A stretch of DNA of 11,710 nucleotides from Euryarchaeota archaeon UBA439 (lineage in GTDB: Archaea; Thermoplasmatota; Poseidoniia; Poseidoniales; Thalassarchaeaceae), in contig DANB01000004.1 of assembly GCA_002497245.1 (NCBI GenBank), positions 1,035 through 12,744 of the forward strand, written 5' to 3'. This document shows, in pieces, positions 6,901 through 11,710 of the stretch (positions are counted from its first letter, which is position 1; every line of letters starts with the position of its first letter). The position numbers were made by a program, and so were the translations under genes. The notes below the pieces were generated by a model. It saw only the letters and a list, made by a program, of their open reading frames with translations, did not search any database and was not told the origin of the DNA.

Positions 6901-6958
6901 CATCCAATTTGGTTATAGACTGCAAGTACTTCGGAGCAAAGCCCGGAGATGAAAAAGA

Positions 6959-9118
6959 ATGACGATGGCAGCACATGATTCCTCTGCTCGTTGGAAAACT
7001 TTCTTTTTAGAGGCTAAAGAAACAGAGATATTTACTTTACTTTCTAAGCAGTCTATTACTCCCACGCTTTCTATACCATTCCACGAATTACAAGCCTTCG
7101 ATCCAGACTTTGCAAATGATATTTTACAATTTCCAAGACAAATATTGAATACAGGCAAAGATACACTTAGAGAGATTTGTAGAGAACGTGGAGAAGATTT
7201 GGATGTGATACTTAGAGTTGGTGAATTGCCAAGGGACAGCCGTCGAGATCTTAGAGAAATCGGTTCTTCAGATATAGAGAAACTCCGTAGTAGCGATGTA
7301 CAAGTAATCAAGATTTCAGAGATTAAACCTAGAATGCATATTGCAGCATTTCAATGTGAATCCTGTGGAGTAACTCAAGAGATAATGCAGAATAATGAAA
7401 GAGAATTGATTGAGCCAATTCGTTGCTTGCCCACAGATCAAGGAGGGTGCGGAGAAACTGCTGGTAGGGGCGGAGCAACACGTTTTAATTTAGTTTTCAA
7501 TATTTCAAGATTGATAAATAATCAATGGATAGAAATTCAAGAATTACCAGAATCTGTTGAAAGTGGGGCTCAACCTGGTCGTGCAAAAGTGCTTCTCGAA
7601 GGAGATTTAGTGAACAAGCATTTGCCGGGCCAAAGAATTGTAGCTAACATGATTCCTGTCGTATATAGTGAGGTTGTGAAAAATAAGAAAACCCCGATGT
7701 TTGATATCATTTATCATCTAATTAGTTCTGAACATGAGTCGGTGCCATTTACAGAAATTAAAATCACAGATGAAGAACAAGAGGAAATATTAGCAATCTC
7801 TCAAAGAGATGATCTTCTTCGATTAATGCAGAATTCAATTGCACCTTCTATATTCTCAACAGGTGTGATGAATTTTGTCAAAAGGTCACTTGCACTGCAA
7901 TTATTCGGAGGAGTTTCACGAAAAAATCGAGACGGCACCCGCACAAGAGGCGATATTCATATTTTATTAATGGGCGATCCAGGTGTCGCAAAATCACAAT
8001 TGTTAACTTATGTTTCAGCACTTTCTCCACGAGGCAAGTTTGCATCAGGAGGGGGTGTTTCCGGTGCAGGATTAACCGCAGCAGCAGTCAGAGATACTTT
8101 TGCCGATGGAAGGTTCTCTTTGGAGGCCGGAGTATTGCCATTATCTGATAGAGGATTAGCCGCCATTGATGAGTTCGATAAAATAACTGAAGATGATAGA
8201 AAAGTCATGCATCCTGCTATGGAACAACAGAGAATTAATATTTCTAAGGGAGGTATAACTGCCTCTTTACCTTCTAGATGTGCGATTATTGCTGCAGCCA
8301 ATCCAAAACAAGGTCGTTTTTCGAATCGTGCAACAAATACTAGTGTTCTACGTTCGTTTAAGGAGACTGGATTACCAGCACCATTAGCATCTAGATTTGA
8401 TATAATATGGATGATGAGAGATGAGGTTAAGGCTGAAAATGATGAGATGATAGCTAAACATATTTTGCGAAGCCGTACACGAGGTGTTCCAGAGGCCCTT
8501 ATTGATGAATTTGTTGCAATGGATCCAGTTGAAGAAGATAAAGAACAGGTCTTCATAAGGGGAGAAGATGGAACTGAACATCTTAGCCAGTCCTTCCTTA
8601 GAAAATATATTGCATTTGCCAAGAGACATTATCATCCCAATATAAATCAAGATGTTATGGCACTAATTCTTGAGTATTATGTCCAAGAAAGACAATCTTT
8701 CGGTCGAGACGATACGGATGAAGGAGAATCAAATGTAGTGCCAATCACTGCTAGGGCATTAGAGGCGTTAATTCGACTTACAGAGGCTCATGCGAGAATG
8801 TTCCTTCGTGAAGATGCAACATCTGAAGATGCAAAGGTAGCATTAGCAGTATTCAAGCATTGGAGAGAAGAATCAGGAATAGAAGACGAATCAGAATTTT
8901 CAGGAACAACTGTTAAAGAGAAAAATAAAAGCATGATTGTTAAAAACATTATTCGTGACATTTGTTCAGAAAATAACAATTTAGCAGAAATTAATACAAT
9001 TTTTAATAGAGCATTAGCTAAAAACATAGATGAATTAACGGTCAGCAAAATAATCAAACAAATGCGTTCTAGTGGAATATTATTTCAACCAAAAAAGGAC
9101 CATTACAGTTTTGTCTAG
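6959..9118 (+). CDS. mcm: Replicative DNA helicase MCM
   Basis: This 719-residue AAA+ helicase forms the ring that unwinds DNA at archaeal replication forks. The N-terminal DNA-binding part (about 1-265) contains a zinc knuckle with Cys133, Cys136, Cys156 and Cys164. The AAA+ core follows: Walker A GDPGVAKSQ at 339-347, Walker B LAAIDEFDK at 400-408, sensor 1 AANP at 446-449, arginine finger SRFD at 478-481, and sensor 2 region VPITARALEALIRLTEA with Arg599/Arg606. Residues about 655-719 form the C-terminal winged helix. All catalytic residues are present and the length fits the family. The start is ATG 6959, with GGAG at 6945-6948. A second in-frame ATG at 6965 is less well placed. It begins just after the ORB-like region, and gatE follows after 13 nt. 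Confidence 0.97.
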   Translation: MTMAAHDSSARWKTFFLEAKETEIFTLLSKQSITPTLSIPFHELQAFDPDFANDILQFPRQILNTGKDTLREICRERGEDLDVILRVGELPRDSRRDLREIGSSDIEKLRSSDVQVIKISEIKPRMHIAAFQCESCGVTQEIMQNNERELIEPIRCLPTDQGGCGETAGRGGATRFNLVFNISRLINNQWIEIQELPESVESGAQPGRAKVLLEGDLVNKHLPGQRIVANMIPVVYSEVVKNKKTPMFDIIYHLISSEHESVPFTEIKITDEEQEEILAISQRDDLLRLMQNSIAPSIFSTGVMNFVKRSLALQLFGGVSRKNRDGTRTRGDIHILLMGDPGVAKSQLLTYVSALSPRGKFASGGGVSGAGLTAAAVRDTFADGRFSLEAGVLPLSDRGLAAIDEFDKITEDDRKVMHPAMEQQRINISKGGITASLPSRCAIIAAANPKQGRFSNRATNTSVLRSFKETGLPAPLASRFDIIWMMRDEVKAENDEMIAKHILRSRTRGVPEALIDEFVAMDPVEEDKEQVFIRGEDGTEHLSQSFLRKYIAFAKRHYHPNINQDVMALILEYYVQERQSFGRDDTDEGESNVVPITARALEALIRLTEAHARMFLREDATSEDAKVALAVFKHWREESGIEDESEFSGTTVKEKNKSMIVKNIIRDICSENNNLAEINTIFNRALAKNIDELTVSKIIKQMRSSGILFQPKKDHYSFV

Positions 9119-9131
9119 GTCCGTACATCAT

Positions 9132-11261
9132 ATGAAAGATAACCCTGTCGTGATTAATATGGAGCCACGAGGAGATATCGAGTCTCCAAGTAATTTAGAT
9201 CCTCAAAGTTTGGGATTTATGTGTGGCTTAGAGATTCATCAGCAATTAGATACAGGTAAATTACATTCTAGGATGCCTAGTCAATTATTCGATTATTCAC
9301 TTTCCGAGATTCCGGAAGATTGGGCCCGTTCTCAAAGAAAACTCAGAGCCTCTCAAGGAGAAGGAGGGCAAATAGATATTACAGCACGTTTCGAATCACG
9401 TAGAAATCGTTCCTTTGTGTATATTCAACCTCCCAATGCAGGGCTAATTGAGTTAGATGAGGCTCCACCATTGAGTCATGATAGTGACGCTGTCGATGCA
9501 GTATTAACGATGGCAGCAATGATGAGGGCTAAACCAGTATCTTCAATGCAGGCAATGAGAAAGACTGTAGTCGATGGCTCTAATACTAGTGGTTTTCAGA
9601 GGACGACATTGGTTGCAACCGACGGTACTATTGAGACTGATGCTGGCATTGTAGGTATTGATGTAGTCTGTCTAGAAGAAGACTCAGCTAGAAAATTAGA
9701 GAGTAAATTAACTACAGAAGGAGAGGTAGTTTACTACACTTTAGATAGACTTGGCATGCCTCTTGTTGAAATTGCTACAGCTCCAGATATTCAGACTCCT
9801 GAACATGCCAAACAGGTGGCTTTACACCTTGGTACATTGTTACGTGACACACGTTTAGTTAGGAGAGGCTTAGGTTCTATTAGACAAGATCTCAATGTAA
9901 GTATTGCCTGTGGTGTTAGAGTAGAAATCAAAGGTTGTCAAGATTTAGACTGGATTCCTAAAATAATTCGTATAGAGATGGCTAGACAACTACACATGTA
10001 TAGATTATGTAATGAGTTACGAGAAGAAGCGGGCCTTCCACCATTGCCATCCGATCGTCGACTAGATTCTCAACCAGTAGAAAATAGAGTTGCTCTTTCT
10101 GCATCGTCAAGACTTCCTTTCGAGACCGAAGATTTAACTGCTTTTTTCTCTAATTCTTCATCTCAAAGGATACAAAAATCATTGTCTTCAGACTCCGTAG
10201 TTTTAGGTTTGAAGTTGAAAGGATTTGCAGGAAAAATTGGTTCCAAGAGGGAAGATTCCGAAGGTTCTCAATTACCTAGACTTGGAAGAGAATTGGCTAG
10301 TTCTGCAAAACAAGCAGGAGTGGCAGGAATTTTTCATTCCGATGAATTGCCAGCTTATGGTATTACAGAAACTGAAGTCAATAATGTGAGAGAAGCGATG
10401 TCTCTATCTGAGTCCGATGCTTTTGTATTGTGTGTTGCTCCTAGTTGGCAAGCCGAATTAGCTCTCGAATCAGTTCTACTTAGAGCAAGAGCTGCATATC
10501 ACAGAATATCTGGAGAAGTTCGTAATGTCGTTATTAGAAAAGGTGCTCCTGAAGATGGAACTACTACTGCAATGAGGCCTTTACCTAGTGGTGCACGTAT
10601 GTATCCCGAAACGGATATACAAATATTGAACTTGAAATCAAGTAAGTGGGAGGAAATAAAATCTAATTTACCTATGGATAAACAGCAAAGGTTGTTAAGA
10701 TTACAAGAATATGACATCTCCGATAATCAGATTGAGGCAATATTGGGTAATGAATTAGATGATGTATTTGTTTCAGGATTAATTGATAATGAATCCTCAT
10801 CCATCACACTCCCTCCAAAGCCATGGGCATCAATTTTACTAGATAATTCGAGATCAGAGATTGCTGATAAATCAGGAACATCAGTGTCAAACATTCCCTG
10901 GGAATTATTAGCATTATTAGTATACTCGAAAGAAAAAGGAATTATTACTAGAGAGGGAATTATTCCTCTTGGTACAAAGTATGTCTTGAATACAGTTGAA
11001 GATTTCTCTACGTTCGATAAAAAACTCGATTGGATCTCTAAAACTGCAGATATTGAAGGATTTACTCCAGCGGACAGTTCTTCTGTTGAAGAAGCAATTG
11101 ATGCAATAATTGCCGATAAATTGGATTTCATCAAGGATAAGGGAATGGCGTCAGTAGGGCCATTAATGGGTATGGTTATGGCTAAATTGGGAGGCTCTGC
11201 GGACGGTAAATTAGTCAATTCCATTTTACTTGAAAAAATCAAGAAAATAAATCAACAATAA
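9132..11261 (+). CDS. gatE: Glutamyl-tRNA(Gln) amidotransferase subunit E
   Basis: GatE with GatD converts Glu-tRNA(Gln) to Gln-tRNA(Gln) in archaea that lack GlnRS. The 709-residue protein has the GatB/E cradle: GLEIHQQLDTGKL (32-44), the conserved TSGFQRTTLVATDG (152-165) and LDRLGMPLVEIATAPDI (204-220). The GatE-specific insert related to bacterial AspRS (GAD domain) covers about 355-480. AMRPLPSGARMYPETDIQ (480-497), the motif that distinguishes GatE from GatB, follows, and then the helical YqeY-like tail (about 560-709). The cysteines usual in KLFCxC near the N-terminus are absent (KLHSRMPSQ). ATG 9132 is preferred. GTG 9072 would overlap mcm by 47 nt, and ATG 9159 is also possible, because family homology starts only near residue 25. 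gatD is not in the window. Co-transcription with mcm is likely. Confidence 0.95.
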   Translation: MKDNPVVINMEPRGDIESPSNLDPQSLGFMCGLEIHQQLDTGKLHSRMPSQLFDYSLSEIPEDWARSQRKLRASQGEGGQIDITARFESRRNRSFVYIQPPNAGLIELDEAPPLSHDSDAVDAVLTMAAMMRAKPVSSMQAMRKTVVDGSNTSGFQRTTLVATDGTIETDAGIVGIDVVCLEEDSARKLESKLTTEGEVVYYTLDRLGMPLVEIATAPDIQTPEHAKQVALHLGTLLRDTRLVRRGLGSIRQDLNVSIACGVRVEIKGCQDLDWIPKIIRIEMARQLHMYRLCNELREEAGLPPLPSDRRLDSQPVENRVALSASSRLPFETEDLTAFFSNSSSQRIQKSLSSDSVVLGLKLKGFAGKIGSKREDSEGSQLPRLGRELASSAKQAGVAGIFHSDELPAYGITETEVNNVREAMSLSESDAFVLCVAPSWQAELALESVLLRARAAYHRISGEVRNVVIRKGAPEDGTTTAMRPLPSGARMYPETDIQILNLKSSKWEEIKSNLPMDKQQRLLRLQEYDISDNQIEAILGNELDDVFVSGLIDNESSSITLPPKPWASILLDNSRSEIADKSGTSVSNIPWELLALLVYSKEKGIITREGIIPLGTKYVLNTVEDFSTFDKKLDWISKTADIEGFTPADSSSVEEAIDAIIADKLDFIKDKGMASVGPLMGMVMAKLGGSADGKLVNSILLEKIKKINQQ

Positions 11262-11279
11262 TTGATTAATATTAAATTC

Positions 11280-11284
11280 TTTTT
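11280..11284 (+). terminator. Weak T-run terminator candidate after gatE
   Basis: Five T lie in TTCTTTTTCC, 19 nt after the gatE stop, in a very AT-rich spacer. Archaeal RNA polymerase can stop at such T-runs, but this one is short. The flanking AT-only inverted repeat (ATTAATATT at 11265-11273 and AATATTAAT at 11299-11307) is too weak to add much. Confidence 0.25.
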
Positions 11285-11299
11285 CCATAATTATTATGA

Positions 11300-11309
11300 A
11301 TATTAATTT
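11300..11309 (+). promoter_or_regulatory. Putative TATA box for the last gene
   Basis: ATATTAATTT is centred about 30 nt before ATG 11335. No Shine-Dalgarno sequence precedes that ATG (GTAAGACCCC), so leaderless transcription from this box is plausible. The whole spacer is AT-rich, which makes chance matches likely. Confidence 0.3.
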
Positions 11310-11334
11310 ACCTTATTCTTATCCGTAAGACCCC

Positions 11335-11710
11335 ATGTCAACCTTAATAGTCACAGTCGCAATAATAGTAATTTTAACTGCATTAGGATATTTTGCTGCG
11401 AAAGAAGAGTATAGGCTAAAATCTGCATCTCTAGTTTTCTTAGTAGTATTATTGCTTTCATCTAGTACCTTATCTACAGAATGGGCCAGAATGTCTTCTG
11501 AATTAGTTGATGATGATGGAGATCCCCACTATGGTCTACCTGATCTATGGGACGGCAAACAGGTAGTTTGCTTCCATTTCCCTGCGGAGGCAACCCCTTC
11601 TGAATTTGCTGATGGCAGACATCACATAGATTTCGATGGCACAGATTTCAAAACAGATAAAAATTGGAATTCTACTGGTGCTTGTGTTGGCGGATTTGAG
11701 GGATATGAAA
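11335..11710 (+). CDS. Unrecognised membrane-anchored extracytoplasmic protein, N-terminal part
   Basis: The reading frame opens at ATG 11335 and runs without a stop to the window end (125 complete codons), so the 3' part is missing. Residues about 3-19 (TLIVTVAIIVILTALGY) and about 30-47 (ASLVFLVVLLLSSSTLS) are hydrophobic, separated by a short charged stretch (AAKEEYRLKS). After that comes a polar, acidic region with DDDGDPHYG and DFDGTDF and two cysteines (VVCFHF and GACVGG). This suggests two membrane passes, or a signal-anchor pair, followed by an exposed domain in which the cysteines could pair. I do not recognise a family. The Asp-Gly turns resemble those in the extracytoplasmic loops of the liv permease and are common in marine secreted proteins. 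Confidence 0.65.
   Translation, partial: MSTLIVTVAIIVILTALGYFAAKEEYRLKSASLVFLVVLLLSSSTLSTEWARMSSELVDDDGDPHYGLPDLWDGKQVVCFHFPAEATPSEFADGRHHIDFDGTDFKTDKNWNSTGACVGGFEGYE

Noticed and set aside
6949..6978. Nine-codon open frame ATGAAAAAGAAT... ending TGA that overlaps the mcm start in another frame, a possible regulatory upstream ORF.
   Set aside because: It is very short, its ATG lies just 1 nt after the mcm GGAG site, and it is probably chance in an A-rich leader.
8008..8622. A 204-codon open frame on the minus strand inside mcm.
   Set aside because: It lies opposite the conserved AAA+ core and its translation has no recognisable domain. It is a shadow of the real gene.
10727..11242. A 171-codon open frame on the minus strand inside gatE.
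   Set aside because: It lies opposite the conserved GatE tail, with Ser-rich low-complexity translation and no domain. Treated as a shadow.
1..11710. Searched for tRNA or rRNA genes, CRISPR-like spaced repeats, insertion sequences and attachment sites.
   Set aside because: Nothing supportable was seen. Coding density is high and the spacers are short.

Overview
The window most likely comes from an archaeon with an AT-rich genome. It carries an MCM replicative helicase and GatE, the archaea-specific tRNA-dependent amidotransferase subunit. Several genes have TATA-like boxes about 25-35 nt upstream of their start codons with little or no Shine-Dalgarno sequence. The Liv-type uptake system, acidic Asp/Asn-Gly loops in the extracytoplasmic parts of proteins, and the low GC fit a planktonic marine Thermoplasmatota-like lineage (Marine Group II/III type). 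That placement is an inference, because no rRNA or other marker is present.

Left part (1-5685, + strand): a branched-chain amino acid (HAAT/Liv family) ABC importer. It begins with the C-terminal end of a substrate-binding protein. A perfect 12-bp hairpin plus T-run terminator follows, and then a tightly packed three-gene unit: one giant permease with LivH and LivM fused in a single 1274-residue chain, then the two ATPases LivG and LivF. Stop and start codons overlap or nearly touch between these three genes. The binding protein would capture substrate outside the cell, the fused permease forms the whole channel, and LivG/LivF power it. The fused permease carries enlarged extracytoplasmic loops with Ca-binding-like Asp/Asn-Gly loops and paired cysteines.

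Middle part (5698-6745, - strand): a two-gene unit convergent to the liv genes. It encodes a PPC (DUF296) domain protein with a His metal site and a small alpha/beta hydrolase with a complete Ser-Asp-His triad.

Right part (6746-11710, + strand): a 213-bp divergent intergenic region leads into mcm, which is followed 13 nt later by gatE. This intergenic region holds the most interesting signal in the window. One element matches the archaeal origin recognition box (dyad plus G-string, bound by Orc1/Cdc6), with a second bare dyad core about 51 bp upstream and a very AT-rich stretch between them. It directly abuts a TATA-like box for mcm. It may be a replication origin, or an Orc1/Cdc6-controlled mcm promoter. 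The window ends in the start of an unrecognised membrane-anchored, extracytoplasmic protein.
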